Shown here: positions 19,270 to 28,646 of the stretch, piece after piece
How positions within the stretch are numbered: the stretch's first letter is position 1
How the letters are laid out: every line of letters begins with the position of its first letter
DNA from: Cerasicoccus sp. TK19100
Lineage (GTDB): Bacteria > Verrucomicrobiota > Verrucomicrobiia > Opitutales > Cerasicoccaceae
NCBI RefSeq assembly: GCF_027257155.1
Contig: NZ_JAPWDU010000006.1
Location: 310,001-374,000, forward strand
Length of the DNA: 64,000 nt
Reading direction: 5' to 3'
Program-made: the position numbers and the translations under genes
Notes under the pieces: generated by a model
What the model saw: only the letters and a program-made list of their open reading frames with translations
Databases searched by the model: none
Told to the model about the DNA's origin: nothing

Positions 19270-19339
19270 GTGATACTCCTAAATGCTAATTTGATGACCA
19301 ACGTGCGTAGTCTCGCCGTTGCTTGCTAACTTAAGAATC

Positions 19340-22090
19340 ATGAAACGACTCCGGAAACTCCATCGCTTCGCCTCTACTTTCGCCGCTGCAGCCATCGTCG
19401 CATCGGCGTGCCTCAGCGTGACTGAGGTCCATGCCCAGAGCAGCGAAACTCAAGAAAAAATCCGCCTCATGGCGTCCGCACTCCGCGCTCGTGAGTCCGG
19501 TGAGCTCATGACGGCAAAAGCCAATCTGGAAGAATTGCTCCGCAAGAATCCGGATGACCAGAATGTGCAACGCCTCCTCGATTCCGTAAACAAGGACATC
19601 GAGCGCCAAAGCGCCGGACAGCCCACCGTTTACGGCCAGGCTGCAGGCATTAGTGATTTTCAACCGGCCGCCACGACCGTAACCGACGGCGCAACCGTGG
19701 TCACCATGACCAACGCGGACGGCACCGAGACCACCACCGAAGTGATCCTCACTGGCGGTGATGACGTGGATTACCTGATGGCCGCCGCCGCCACCGAGCA
19801 GCAAGCCGCCATCGCCCGTGGTGAGCAAGCTTTGGCTGATGCGGAAATCCTCGTGGAAAATGGCCGTGCTGACGAAGCCGACGCCATCTTGGCCGCTGCC
19901 CAGCAGTCCATTCCAGAGTCCACCGCGACCGAATTCATCATCGAAGACCTGCGCACCGCACGCGGTGACATCATCCTCGACGCTGGTAACAAGGCGCTGA
20001 AGGAAAACAACGCGACCGCCGCTGAAGCCGCTGCTTTGGCTTACCGCGATACTCTTGGCGAGGACGAGCGTCTCGCAAAGTTTGAGAAGAAGGTTAAGAA
20101 GCTTCAGAGCAACCCATGGCGTCAAGACCCCGAGGTGCTGAGCCCGGACTACGTTGCCAAGGTGAAGACCAATGACGAAACGCTCGTTACCGCACGCTCC
20201 ATGATGCTTTATGGTGATTACGAAGGTGCGATGAGCAAGCTTCGCGAAGTTGAAGCCCGCGACCCCACCAATGCCGAAGCAAAGGCTCTCCAACTGGAAA
20301 TTATGCAGCAGCTTGGCAAGTCCTCATGGCTTGACCACGGCAAGACCCGTGATCAGATGCTTCAGGAAGTTTCCCGTTCCTGGCAGCGCCCACAGGTTTA
20401 CGACCTGGATGCAGGCCCGAATCAAGAAACGGGTGAAGATCCGATCGTTGCAAAGTTGAAGTCGATCTACATCCCGCGTGTCAGCTTCTCCAATGTGCCG
20501 CTATCCCGCGTTATTGAAACTCTGTCCGAACTTTCCGTCGAATATGATCCCGCAGTGGATGCCGCTGCCAAGGACCGTGGCGTCAATATCGTTCTGCTGA
20601 ACACCGGTGGCCGCGACCCGATGGTCAATATCACCCTTCGCAGCCTTTCCCTGGACCGCATCCTGGACTTCACCACGGAGTCCGTTGCTTTCACCTGGGA
20701 CATCAGTGACGAAACAGTGATCGTTTCTCCCGGCGGTGATAATTCAGGTGGCCTGATGGAAACTGAGTTCTTCCCGATCTCCCGTCAAATCATCATCCGC
20801 CTCACTGGCGGTGGTGGCACTGGTGGCGGTGGTGCCTCTGCAGTCAGCGACCCGTTCTCCGCTCCAGCAGCTCCGACCGGTCCTAGCGGTGGTGACGAAG
20901 AAGAATCCATCCGTGACTTCTTCAGCCGTGCTGGTATCAACTTCGAAGAGCCGGGCGCGAGCCTCGTGTTCGACGGCACTCAGCTGATCGTTACTCAGAC
21001 TCCGAAGAACCTCGAGAAAATGCGCAACATCCTGCGCCGCTACGACCAAACCAAGCAGGTTGAAATCGAAGCGAAGTTCCTCGACGTCATTCAGGGTAAC
21101 CTCGATGAACTCGGCTTCAATTGGACCGTATCGAATCCGAATAATCCACAAGATAAGTTTATTGGTTCCAGCAACCAGACACTTGCCAACGTATTCAGCA
21201 CTCAGACTGAAGACTCCTTCATCAACGTTCGTCAAACCGGCTTCCCGGACACGACTTACGATGCCGGTGCTCCTGCGATCCCCAATGTTATTGACTTGGG
21301 TGCCGCTGGTGGCGTGATGGGCTCCTTCATGGGCATCATCGAAGGTGTCGATGTTAGCGTGAGTGTGAACGCTCTGGCTCGCCAGGAAGGCAGTGACCTG
21401 CTCAGCGCTCCGAAGCTGACCGTTCTTTCCGGCCGCACCGCTCAGATCGTCGTGGCTCAGGAACTTCGTTACCCGGAAAACTACGGTGATATCGAAGCGG
21501 AAGTTTCGCAAGCTGGTGGTTCGATCACCACCGGTGGTGGCTCGGCTGCGGTTGCGATTACCGCGGGCACGCCGCAAGACTTCTCCGTCCGCAACGTTGG
21601 TGTGGAAATGGAAGTTACGCCGACCGTTGAAGAAAACGACAACATTTCGCTCAAGCTTGAGCCGCGTGTTACCGAGTTCGAAGGCTTTGTGGAATACGGT
21701 GGCCCGTCCATCGCGATTGCCTCTGGCACCACGGTTACGGTTCCCTCCGGTTTCTATCAGCCGATCTTCTCCACCCGTGAAGTCCGCACCGAAGTCACGA
21801 TCTTCGACGGTGCTACGGTGGTTATCGGTGGATTGACCCGCGAAGAAATCAAGACCATCGAAGACAAGGTCCCGGTTCTCGGCGACATTCCATTCCTCGG
21901 TCGTCTGTTCATGAACAAGGGTGAAACCGCTCAAAAGCGTAACCTCCTGATCTTCGTGACTGCCAACCTGATTTCCCCCGGGGGCTCGCCCGCACGCCAA
22001 ACGATTGGCTCGGTTGAAGCCAACTCGCTCTTCCAGAGCCCGGTTGTGGTTACTCCCGGTGGTGGCGTAGGCCGCTCGATCTCCGAGTAA
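19340..22090 (+). CDS. Secretin of the GspD/PilQ family (Amuc_1098-like)
   Basis: About 916 residues from the ATG at 19340, which begins a signal peptide ending EVHAQ. Residues 40-330 are repeat-like alpha-helical (TPR-type pattern), followed by N-domains and the secretin pore: VEIEAKFLDVIQGNLDELGF, LSAPKLTVLSGRTAQI, GVEMEVTPTVEENDNI, the GATVVIGGLTREE strand and VPVLGDIPFLGRLF. A Gly/Ser-rich linker lies at about 490-520. Residues 337-353 (MLQEVSRSW core) recur in the VWA protein at 56.4 kb. It forms the outer-membrane channel of the pilus-like machine and ends the operon. Confidence 0.93.
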   Translation: MKRLRKLHRFASTFAAAAIVASACLSVTEVHAQSSETQEKIRLMASALRARESGELMTAKANLEELLRKNPDDQNVQRLLDSVNKDIERQSAGQPTVYGQAAGISDFQPAATTVTDGATVVTMTNADGTETTTEVILTGGDDVDYLMAAAATEQQAAIARGEQALADAEILVENGRADEADAILAAAQQSIPESTATEFIIEDLRTARGDIILDAGNKALKENNATAAEAAALAYRDTLGEDERLAKFEKKVKKLQSNPWRQDPEVLSPDYVAKVKTNDETLVTARSMMLYGDYEGAMSKLREVEARDPTNAEAKALQLEIMQQLGKSSWLDHGKTRDQMLQEVSRSWQRPQVYDLDAGPNQETGEDPIVAKLKSIYIPRVSFSNVPLSRVIETLSELSVEYDPAVDAAAKDRGVNIVLLNTGGRDPMVNITLRSLSLDRILDFTTESVAFTWDISDETVIVSPGGDNSGGLMETEFFPISRQIIIRLTGGGGTGGGGASAVSDPFSAPAAPTGPSGGDEEESIRDFFSRAGINFEEPGASLVFDGTQLIVTQTPKNLEKMRNILRRYDQTKQVEIEAKFLDVIQGNLDELGFNWTVSNPNNPQDKFIGSSNQTLANVFSTQTEDSFINVRQTGFPDTTYDAGAPAIPNVIDLGAAGGVMGSFMGIIEGVDVSVSVNALARQEGSDLLSAPKLTVLSGRTAQIVVAQELRYPENYGDIEAEVSQAGGSITTGGGSAAVAITAGTPQDFSVRNVGVEMEVTPTVEENDNISLKLEPRVTEFEGFVEYGGPSIAIASGTTVTVPSGFYQPIFSTREVRTEVTIFDGATVVIGGLTREEIKTIEDKVPVLGDIPFLGRLFMNKGETAQKRNLLIFVTANLISPGGSPARQTIGSVEANSLFQSPVVVTPGGGVGRSISE

Positions 22091-22107
22091 GTTAAATCAA
22101 ACTTTTC

Positions 22108-22142
22108 AGTCCCCAGTGCTTGAGCGCTGGGGACTTTTTTTT
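22108..22142 (+). terminator. Intrinsic terminator of the pilus-like operon
   Basis: A 13-bp stem (AGTCCCCAGTGCT with AGCGCTGGGGACT, one mismatch) is followed by eight T residues, 17 bp after the secretin stop. This is a classical strong Rho-independent terminator. Confidence 0.92.
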
Positions 22143-22197
22143 GCCTTCAAACATTACATGCTGGCGGGCGAGGCTTTACGCGACTTTCCTTGATGGT

Positions 22198-23076
22198 ATG
22201 AGCAAAATCCTCCTCGTTGACGGTTACAACATCACGTTTCGCAGCTACTATGCGCTGCCCGATTTGACTCGCTCTGATGGCCTTCCGACGGGTGCGCTAC
22301 ACGGTTGGATCAAGGCGATGTGGAAGCTCGAAGACTTGGAGCAGCCGGACATTATTGCCGTCTTCTTTGATGAAGGGGGCTCTGACCGACACCTCGCAAT
22401 CTTACCCGATTACAAGGCTAACCGCGACGAAACGCCAGAGGCGCTGGAGCAGCAGGTGCCGCTGATTCGTGAGCTTACGAGCCTGTTGGGCTATCCCGTG
22501 CGCTCACAGAGGGGCATTGAGGCCGATGACCTGATAGGCTCGGCGGCGCGTATCTTGGGAGAGCAGGGGCACGAGGTCGTCATTGTCAGCGCCGATAAGG
22601 ACTTGGCCCAATGCGTGGGCGGCAACGTGACACAGCTTTTGCCGGCACCTACGGCGAATCCCCGCATCGGCTGGCGTAAGCTGGACGCCGAGGGGGTGAC
22701 GGAAAAGTTCGGTGTTGCGCCGGAATTGGTGGTCGATTACCTCGCGCTTATTGGGGACACCTCGGATAACATTCCCGGCCTCAAGGGTTGCGGTCCGAAG
22801 ACTGCGGCAAAGTGGCTAAATGAATTTGGGTCTTTGGAAAACACCATCGCCAATGCTGCCGACATCAAGCCGCCGCGCTTTCGTGAGCAGTTGCCTGCAT
22901 TTGCGGATGACCTGCGCCGAAACGTAAAGCTGGTCACGCTAGACACGAGCTTTGATTGCGGACAGATCGAACGCGCGCCGGTGGAAATGCGCAAACTGGT
23001 CGACTTCCTGGAGTTGATGGAGATGAAACAATCCGCCGACCAAGCCTACGAGCGCTATGGCTTGGGTTTGGGTTAG
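22198..23076 (+). CDS. 5'-3' exonuclease / flap endonuclease (PolI N-domain type)
   Basis: About 292 residues from the ATG at 22198 (MSKILLVDGYNITF). The PIN-type nuclease fold has its metal ligands in LLVDGYN, FFDEGGSDR, GIEADDLIG, VSADKDLAQ and LIGDTSDNIPG, followed by the helix-three-turn-helix GLKGCGPKTAAKWL that grips DNA. It corresponds to the stand-alone 5' nuclease related to the N-terminus of DNA polymerase I; the E. coli homologue is Xni/ExoIX, but whether it replaces or supplements PolI is not visible. The first ATG upstream would read through the preceding terminator and was rejected. Confidence 0.92.
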   Translation: MSKILLVDGYNITFRSYYALPDLTRSDGLPTGALHGWIKAMWKLEDLEQPDIIAVFFDEGGSDRHLAILPDYKANRDETPEALEQQVPLIRELTSLLGYPVRSQRGIEADDLIGSAARILGEQGHEVVIVSADKDLAQCVGGNVTQLLPAPTANPRIGWRKLDAEGVTEKFGVAPELVVDYLALIGDTSDNIPGLKGCGPKTAAKWLNEFGSLENTIANAADIKPPRFREQLPAFADDLRRNVKLVTLDTSFDCGQIERAPVEMRKLVDFLELMEMKQSADQAYERYGLGLG

Positions 23077-23087
23077 TGTGATGCTAC

Positions 23088-23194
23088 AAATTTTCGGGCG
23101 AAAGATACCCGCAACACGCCCGAAAGTTTGTCCTACTTTCGACCGACATTTTTAACAATTACGCCCGAACCTCTGTGGAACTTCGGGCGTAATT
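23088..23194. terminator. Two hairpins between convergent genes
   Basis: Two stems lie between the exonuclease gene and the converging response-regulator gene. The first pairs TTTTCGGGCG near 23091-23100 with CGCCCGAAAG near 23117-23126. The second is a perfect 13-bp stem, AATTACGCCCGAA (23157-23169) with its complement at 23182-23194. Both use the core CGGGCG/CGCCCG, so the first and second hairpins can also pair with each other. They are likely bidirectional terminators. Confidence 0.65.
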
Positions 23195-23205
23195 GATCTG
23201 GCTCC

Positions 23206-23934
23206 TTACTGCGGGTCGTAAATGTAACCGACGCCGTGGACGGTGCGGAAGATGTCCGTGTTGCACTCGTGCGCGGAGAGCAGGTTGCGAATCTTAACCA
23301 CGTATTGGTCCAGCGAGCGGCTGCGGACGTCGGCATGCACGCCCCAGACGGCGTGGATCAGGCTACGGCGGGTCAGCACGGTGTTCGGGTAAGAGACCAG
23401 ATAGGAAATGATACCGAGCTCTTTGCGACCGATTTTCTCGCTGGCACCGTCGGGGAACTCGATCTCCATGCGGGTCGGGTTGACGCTGGCACCACAGAAA
23501 TCGAACGGTTTTTCGGTGATCTCGACGTTGTTGGTGATGTGCTGGTCCTTGGCCGTCTCGGTGCGGCGGAGCACAGCCTTGATGCGCGCAGTTAGCTCGG
23601 GCAGGCTGAAAGGCTTGGTCAGGTAATCGTCGGCACCGAGGTCGAGCCCCTTCACCTTGCTGACTTCCGAGTTGTGCGCGGTTACGAAAATGATCGGCAC
23701 CTGGATGTTGTGCTGGCGGAGTTCCTCGATGAGCTGGAAGCCCGTCGTATCCGGCAGGTTTACGTCGAGCAGCATCAGGTTGGCGTGGTTGCTCTTGAGG
23801 AAGCGGATGGCGTTCTCACCCCGGTGAAACATCTGGGGCAGCATGTCTTCGGTCTCAAGATGGTCGGCCACCATCTCGGCAATTTCCTTTTCGTCTTCGC
23901 AGATCAGGATCAGAGGCTTGGCTTCTTTCGGCAT
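23206..23934 (-). CDS. OmpR/PhoB-family response regulator
   Basis: 242 residues: receiver domain (acidic pair Glu13/Asp14, phospho-acceptor Asp57 in LMLLDVNLPD, KPF lysine near 107) and a C-terminal winged-helix DNA-binding domain (RKELGIISYLVSYPNTVLTR, SLDQYVVKIRNLL, IFRTVHGVGYIY). No histidine kinase gene is adjacent; its neighbour on the same strand, 6 bp upstream, is the peroxiredoxin gene bcp. The kinase partner and targets cannot be told. Confidence 0.93.
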   Translation of the reverse strand: MPKEAKPLILICEDEKEIAEMVADHLETEDMLPQMFHRGENAIRFLKSNHANLMLLDVNLPDTTGFQLIEELRQHNIQVPIIFVTAHNSEVSKVKGLDLGADDYLTKPFSLPELTARIKAVLRRTETAKDQHITNNVEITEKPFDFCGASVNPTRMEIEFPDGASEKIGRKELGIISYLVSYPNTVLTRRSLIHAVWGVHADVRSRSLDQYVVKIRNLLSAHECNTDIFRTVHGVGYIYDPQ

Positions 23935-23940
23935 GATAAG

Positions 23941-24417
23941 TTAGGTGTGTGCTTGGGCGTCTTGGAGGACTTCAGCGGCGTGTTCTTCCGGTTTTACTTT
24001 GGGATAGGTTTTGAGCACCTTGCCATCCGGGCTGACCAGGAATGACATGCGGTGGATGCCTTCATACTCCTTGCCCATGAATTTCTTCGGGCCCCACACG
24101 CCGAATGCCTTGACCAGCGTTTGGTCGGTGTCGGCGGCGAGAGGGAAGGGGAGGCTGAATTTTTTTCGAAATTTCTCGTGCGAGGCGTCGTCATCGCAGC
24201 TAACGCCGATCACCGTAATGCCGGCCTTGGTGAAATCTTCAAAAATATCACGGAAGGCGCAGGCTTCCTTGGTGCAGCCCGGGGTGTCGTCACGCGGGTA
24301 AAAATACACCAGATAGAGACCTTTTAGCTGGTCGGTGTGGCCTTCGGTGCCGTCCGCATAGCGAAAAGCGAAGCCGGGCGTTTGGCTGCCGGGAGATAAT
24401 GGAGTGGGCGCTGTCAT
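23941..24417 (-). CDS. bcp: Thioredoxin-dependent peroxiredoxin, BCP type
   Basis: About 158 residues from the ATG at 24417 ([11 protein letters not shown]). It reduces peroxides using the peroxidatic Cys48 in [17 protein letters not shown]; Cys53 five residues later is the resolving Cys of the atypical two-Cys BCP group. The rest ([29 protein letters not shown]) follows the family. It is cotranscribed with the response regulator, and the divergent hisG start is about 115 bp away. Confidence 0.94.
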   Translation of the reverse strand: MTAPTPLSPGSQTPGFAFRYADGTEGHTDQLKGLYLVYFYPRDDTPGCTKEACAFRDIFEDFTKAGITVIGVSCDDDASHEKFRKKFSLPFPLAADTDQTLVKAFGVWGPKKFMGKEYEGIHRMSFLVSPDGKVLKTYPKVKPEEHAAEVLQDAQAHT

Positions 24418-24532
24418 ACGAAAAATGGAGTCGCCAGAAGGCGATTTCAATGGAGCCTATTCGCCCCAATGCCGATGGCAAAGCAAAATTAGCTTGTCTG
24501 CACGGCCTGAGGCGGTTTGTCATGCGTTTATT

Positions 24533-25420
24533 GTGACATCCGAAAAACCTCTCATCATGCTGGGTCTGCCGAAGGGCAGCCTGGAAGAATCCACCCTCAA
24601 GCTGTTTGGCAAGGCCGGCTACCAGATCGCGAAAAGCTCGCGCTCCTACCGCCCGTCCTTTGACGACCCACAGCTCGACGGCCGCTTCATCCGTGCGCAG
24701 GAAATGAGCCGCTACGTCGAGAACGGCTTTTTTGATTGTGGACTCACCGGGCATGACTGGGTGGTGGAGAACGGCTCCGACGTTGTCGAAGTCTGCGACC
24801 TCATCTACAGCCGCGCTTCCAATGTGAAGAGCCGCTGGGTGCTTGTCGTTCCGGAAGCATCGTCGGTTCAGTCCGTCAAGGACCTGGAGGGTAAGCGCAT
24901 CGCCACGGAGGTCACCAACATCGTGAGCCGCTATCTGGCAGACAACGGCGTGAAGGCCGAAGTTGAGTTCTCCTGGGGTGCCACGGAGGTGAAGGTTCCG
25001 GAAATGGTCGACGCGATCGTGGACCTGACCGAGACCGGTAATTCCCTCCGCGCGAACAAGCTGCGCATCGTTGATGTGCTGCTGGAAACCAACACCAAGC
25101 TCATTGCGAACAAGGAAGCCTGGGCCTGCCCGGAAAAGCGTGCCAAGATCGAAAGCATGGCGCTGCTGCTGACCGCTGCCCTTGAGGCAAACAAGAAAGT
25201 CGGCCTCAAGCTGAACATCGAAAAGAGCAAGGTGCCGGACATCCTCGACGAGTTGCCCGCGCTTCGCAACCCTACCATTTCCCAGCTCACCGACGAAAAC
25301 TACGTCGCGCTGGAAGTTGTGCTCGACGAAAAGGTGGTCCGCGAGATCATCCCGAGCCTCAAGGCCCACGGTGCCGAAGGCATCATCGAGTATCCGCTGA
25401 ACAAGGTTGTCCCAGATTGA
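24533..25420 (+). CDS. hisG: ATP phosphoribosyltransferase, long form
   Basis: About 295 residues from a GTG at 24533; an ATG at 24557 (MLGLPKGSL) is an alternative. It condenses ATP with PRPP, the first step of histidine synthesis. Signatures are [36 protein letters not shown] and the PRPP loop [16 protein letters not shown]. The last 75 residues form the C-terminal regulatory domain, so this is the long, self-sufficient type and needs no HisZ. No other his genes are nearby. Confidence 0.94.
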   Translation: MTSEKPLIMLGLPKGSLEESTLKLFGKAGYQIAKSSRSYRPSFDDPQLDGRFIRAQEMSRYVENGFFDCGLTGHDWVVENGSDVVEVCDLIYSRASNVKSRWVLVVPEASSVQSVKDLEGKRIATEVTNIVSRYLADNGVKAEVEFSWGATEVKVPEMVDAIVDLTETGNSLRANKLRIVDVLLETNTKLIANKEAWACPEKRAKIESMALLLTAALEANKKVGLKLNIEKSKVPDILDELPALRNPTISQLTDENYVALEVVLDEKVVREIIPSLKAHGAEGIIEYPLNKVVPD

Positions 25421-25493
25421 TCCGTAGCATTGGCGTCCCGCCTTTGCTGTATACTCCGAAACATTTGCCGATTGGGCAAATGGGCTGAATTAC

Positions 25494-25592
25494 GCTGGAG
25501 GGCGGTGCTTCGTCACCACCGTCAATTTGCCCCTTCGCAATTTGACTTAGCTAAGGATACGCTGCGGCGATGACGAAGCATCGCCCTCCAGC
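25494..25592. repeat. Inverted repeat with 22-bp arms
   Basis: Arms 25494-25515 (GCTGGAGGGCGGTGCTTCGTCA, 21 of 22 positions paired) and 25571-25592 surround a 55-base centre that itself contains CAATTTGCCC...GCAATTTG. It sits between the ends of hisG and metX, which converge. It is probably a dispersed palindromic element that can also act as a terminator. Confidence 0.75.
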
Positions 25593-25596
25593 TACC

Positions 25597-26739
25597 TCAC
25601 CGCTTCTTCAGGAACTCGCGGATGAGCTTTTGTAGCTCGGGGGCTTCGACGAGGAATGAGTCGTGGCCGAGGTCGCTGTCGATCTCGGCGTAGGTGGCGT
25701 GCTTGCCGCAGCGTAGCAGGGCGTGCGCGATGGCGCGGTTCTGCTGGGGCGGGAACAGCCAGTCCGTCTTGAAGCCGATGACGAGCGTGCGGCATTGCAC
25801 GGCGTCGAGCTTTTCCTCCAGGCGGCCGTTTTCTCCGTAGAGGTCGAAGCGGTCCAACGCCTTGGTGAAATACAGGTAGGTATTGGCGTCGAAACGGTTG
25901 ACGAAGGTCTTGCCCTGATAGCGCAGATAGCTCTCCACTTCGAACTCGATGTCGAAGAGTTCACGGGCGTCGGAGGAGCGCCTGCGGCGGCCGAATTTGT
26001 CGTCCATGCCGCGGTCTGACAGGTAGGTGATGTGGGCCATCATGCGGGCGATGGCCAAGCCGACGTGTGGGCCTTTGCCGTCTTCGTAATCGCCGCCGCG
26101 CCACTCGGGGTCCTGCATGATCGCGCTGCGGCCCACCTCGTTGAAGGCGATAGCCTGCGCGTTTTGGCGCGCGGTGGTGGCCATTGGGAGGGCCAGGCGC
26201 ACGGCCTCGGGAAACTCGATCATCCACTGGAGCACCTGCATGCCGCCCATGGAGCCGCCCACGACGGCGTGCAACTGCTCAATGCCGAAGTGCTCGATGA
26301 GGTGCTTTTGCGCGCGTACCATGTCGCGAATCGTCACGACAGGGAAGTCGAGGTTGTAGTGCTTGCCGGTTTGCGGGTTGACGCTGGCGGGGCCGGTGGA
26401 GCCCTGGCAACCACCGAGGCAGTTGGCGCAGAGCACGAAATATTCGTTGGTGTCGATGGGCTTGCCGGGCCCGATCATGTTGTTCCACCAGCCGGTCTTG
26501 CGGTCATTCAGGTCGTGGACGCCGGCTGCGTGGTGGTCGCCGCTGAGGGCATGGCATATAAGGATGGCGTTGCTGCGCTCTGCGTTCAGGCGGCCGTAGC
26601 TTTCGTAGCGCAGGGTAAAGCCGGGCAGCGTGCCGCCGCCTTCACAGGTGAAGGGTGCGTCATGGGTGTAGTCCTGCCACTCGACGAGGCCGACTTCGCC
26701 CGGGATCTCCTTTTCGAGAATGCTCGCTGCGTCATTCAT
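25597..26739 (-). CDS. metX: Homoserine O-acetyltransferase (MetX type)
   Basis: 380 residues of the alpha/beta-hydrolase MetX family. It acylates homoserine in methionine biosynthesis. The oxyanion region is NAILICHALSGDHHAAG, the nucleophile is Ser163 in GGSMGGMQVLQW, and the acid and histidine are in FKTDWLFPP and DLGHDSFLVE. Homologues use acetyl-CoA or succinyl-CoA, and I cannot decide the donor from sequence alone; acetyl is the common case. No metY or metB gene adjoins it. Confidence 0.92.
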   Translation of the reverse strand: MNDAASILEKEIPGEVGLVEWQDYTHDAPFTCEGGGTLPGFTLRYESYGRLNAERSNAILICHALSGDHHAAGVHDLNDRKTGWWNNMIGPGKPIDTNEYFVLCANCLGGCQGSTGPASVNPQTGKHYNLDFPVVTIRDMVRAQKHLIEHFGIEQLHAVVGGSMGGMQVLQWMIEFPEAVRLALPMATTARQNAQAIAFNEVGRSAIMQDPEWRGGDYEDGKGPHVGLAIARMMAHITYLSDRGMDDKFGRRRRSSDARELFDIEFEVESYLRYQGKTFVNRFDANTYLYFTKALDRFDLYGENGRLEEKLDAVQCRTLVIGFKTDWLFPPQQNRAIAHALLRCGKHATYAEIDSDLGHDSFLVEAPELQKLIREFLKKR

Positions 26740-26813
26740 GCAGGCGAATGTTTTAGCGGCGCGGCGGGATGCGCAAGTTCAATTAAGCCTTGGGTGGCTC
26801 TTGAGAAATAGGA

Positions 26814-27272
26814 TCACTCGGTGGCCTGGAGTAACTTGGGGATGACCTCGTTGCGATGCCGGAAAATGCCTTCGACCTGGCGCTTAATTAGCGGGTAGGC
26901 GATGTCGCCCAGCGGCGTGAAGGGCAGTTCGTAGCGCACGTAGTCAATGATCTTCGTGCGGCGCGGGCCCAGCTCCTCAAAGGTGTGGCGGTGGATCCAA
27001 GTCTTGTAGGGCCCCTTGATCTGCTCGTCGACGAATTCATGTGGCGGGTCCCAGACGGGGATCAGCGTGCGCCAGCGCATCGGAATGCCATGCAGGCTGA
27101 TGCGGTAGTCGATGACGACGTCCTGCCGCATCTCGATGGGCAGCGGTGTCAGGATGCGGAAGCCGAGATTGTCCGGGGTGATCTTTTCCAGATTCTCGGC
27201 ATAGGCGAAAAACGCGAACACCTCCTCGCGCGGGAGGTCCAGGGTTAGTTCGGTCCGGATGGAGTGCCACAT
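26814..27272 (-). CDS. SRPBCC-fold (START-like) protein
   Basis: About 152 residues from the ATG at 27272 (MWHSIRTELTLDLPREEVF). The pattern of an N-terminal strand with PREEVFAFFAYAENLEKITP, central strands, and IIDYVRYELPFTPLG before a long C-terminal helix is that of the SRPBCC/polyketide-cyclase-like fold, close to the SRPBCC proteins found beside some photolyase and epimerase genes. Such proteins bind hydrophobic ligands; no ligand can be named. Confidence 0.85.
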   Translation of the reverse strand: MWHSIRTELTLDLPREEVFAFFAYAENLEKITPDNLGFRILTPLPIEMRQDVVIDYRISLHGIPMRWRTLIPVWDPPHEFVDEQIKGPYKTWIHRHTFEELGPRRTKIIDYVRYELPFTPLGDIAYPLIKRQVEGIFRHRNEVIPKLLQATE

Positions 27273-27346
27273 GGCTAATACCGAAGCCACTAATGGAAGT
27301 TTCGCAACTCAGGCCAGATGACAAAATGGGTCCACTCCAGCTGTTA

Positions 27347-27507
27347 TTTAACCACGAAGGACACGAAGCGCACGAAGACCACTGCAAAGTTTTTTTAACC
27401 ACGGAGGGCACAGAGATACGGAGAAATGTTAGCTCCATTCCTCTGTGCCCTCCGTGGTTTTAATCAGTTGGCCTATCCTTCGTGCGCTTCGTGTCCTTCG
27501 TGGTTAA
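27347..27507. repeat. Nested inverted repeat, ACCACGAAGGACACGAAG family
   Basis: The outer arms at 27347-27377 (TTAACCACGAAGGACACGAA...) and 27478-27507 are near-perfect complements. A second related pair, TTAACCACGGAGGGCACAG at 27395-27416 and its complement at 27441-27461, is nested inside. The whole can fold into one 160-base cruciform. Part of a similar motif occurs alone at 46076-46110. Repeats of this type recur in many Planctomycetota and Verrucomicrobiota genomes. The element ends close to the 3' end of the exchanger gene at 27531. Confidence 0.85.
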
Positions 27508-27530
27508 AAACCCCGTTTCACTTGCAGCGC

Positions 27531-28490
27531 CTACGCGCTCCAATAAAGAAACACGCCGTAGAGCACGATCAGCACGCCACCGCTGGCGCGGTGCAGGCGG
27601 CGGAACAGCGCCAGACTGAGCACGTGAAATGCCGCCACACCCGCGATCATCAGGATGGCTGGGGTAAAGTTTGCCGGCAGTTCCAGCGGTTTCACGATCG
27701 CATAGAGCCCGACGCAGAGCGGGATGCACACGTGAGCGTCGCCCGCCTGGGCGCTGTAAACCACGTCGGCCTCGCGGCGCGCGCCGTAGAACAGAGCGAG
27801 CATGGCGTTGGGCAGCGCCATGAGCAGGCCGGTCAGCAGGCCGAGGTTTTCACGGCTGATGAAGCCGGAATCGATGTCGGAAATGTAATCGACGAGCCCG
27901 GTGATGCTAAACAGCAGGCCGTAGCCGCCGAGCGCGAGCAGGGTGAACTCCACGATGATCCACGGATTGAAGCGACCAGAGCTGCGGACGTTTTCCTTGA
28001 GCAGCTCATAGACGTGGAACAGTTGCCAGAGGAAAAACAGGCCGATTAACGCGAGGCCGTCACCGAAGTCGAGCACGCCATCCTTACCCAGCGCCCAGGT
28101 GATGCCGCCGAAAAAGAAGATGGCCAGCAGCGTGAGCAGCAGCGCCAGGCGGTGGAGCTCGGCCTGCTGCTTGGCTTTCTTGGCTTTGCCCCGTGGTGTG
28201 AGGCTGAGCCCCCAAATGACGGCGGGCAGGCCAACGAGCAAGGTGAGGTTGGTCGCGTTGTTGACGAGGCAGTTCGTCATGACCTCCTCGCCGGGTTGGC
28301 CATTGCGCAGGATGACGACGACAAAGATCAGGTTGCCGAGGCCGGAGAGGTAGGGCATGACGAGGTTGCCCAGTACGGTGCCCTCCATGCCGCCGTTGGA
28401 CAGCTCCTCCAGCCGCCAGATCATCAGCACCGAGGCCACCAGAAACAGGCTCAGCAAATACGCCGGATTATGGAGCATCTCTGCAATCAC
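27531..28490 (-). CDS. Sodium/calcium exchanger-family membrane protein
   Basis: 319 residues with about ten hydrophobic segments. The two homologous halves of the CaCA superfamily are visible: the first half has GNLVMPYLSGLGNLIFV and NCLVNNATNLTLLVGLP, the second GLLTGLLMALPNAMLALFYG and AGDAHVCIPLCVGLYAI. The acidic/Asn residues in these alpha-repeats normally bind the cation; here the first repeat has Asn where classical exchangers often have Glu, so ion specificity is open. Confidence 0.83.
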   Translation of the reverse strand: MIAEMLHNPAYLLSLFLVASVLMIWRLEELSNGGMEGTVLGNLVMPYLSGLGNLIFVVVILRNGQPGEEVMTNCLVNNATNLTLLVGLPAVIWGLSLTPRGKAKKAKQQAELHRLALLLTLLAIFFFGGITWALGKDGVLDFGDGLALIGLFFLWQLFHVYELLKENVRSSGRFNPWIIVEFTLLALGGYGLLFSITGLVDYISDIDSGFISRENLGLLTGLLMALPNAMLALFYGARREADVVYSAQAGDAHVCIPLCVGLYAIVKPLELPANFTPAILMIAGVAAFHVLSLALFRRLHRASGGVLIVLYGVFLYWSA

Positions 28491-28646
28491 TCGAAACAGA
28501 CTCTAGCAAAAGCTTCTTTGTCACCGGTGGAAGATAATTCTCTCGGCGGCACATGCTTAACTTTTTCTTAACAGCCTCGATCCGTGGATCCGATTTGGGG
28601 TAAAAACATTGCCATGCGGTGATTTGTTGATGGGCTGTATTTTAAT

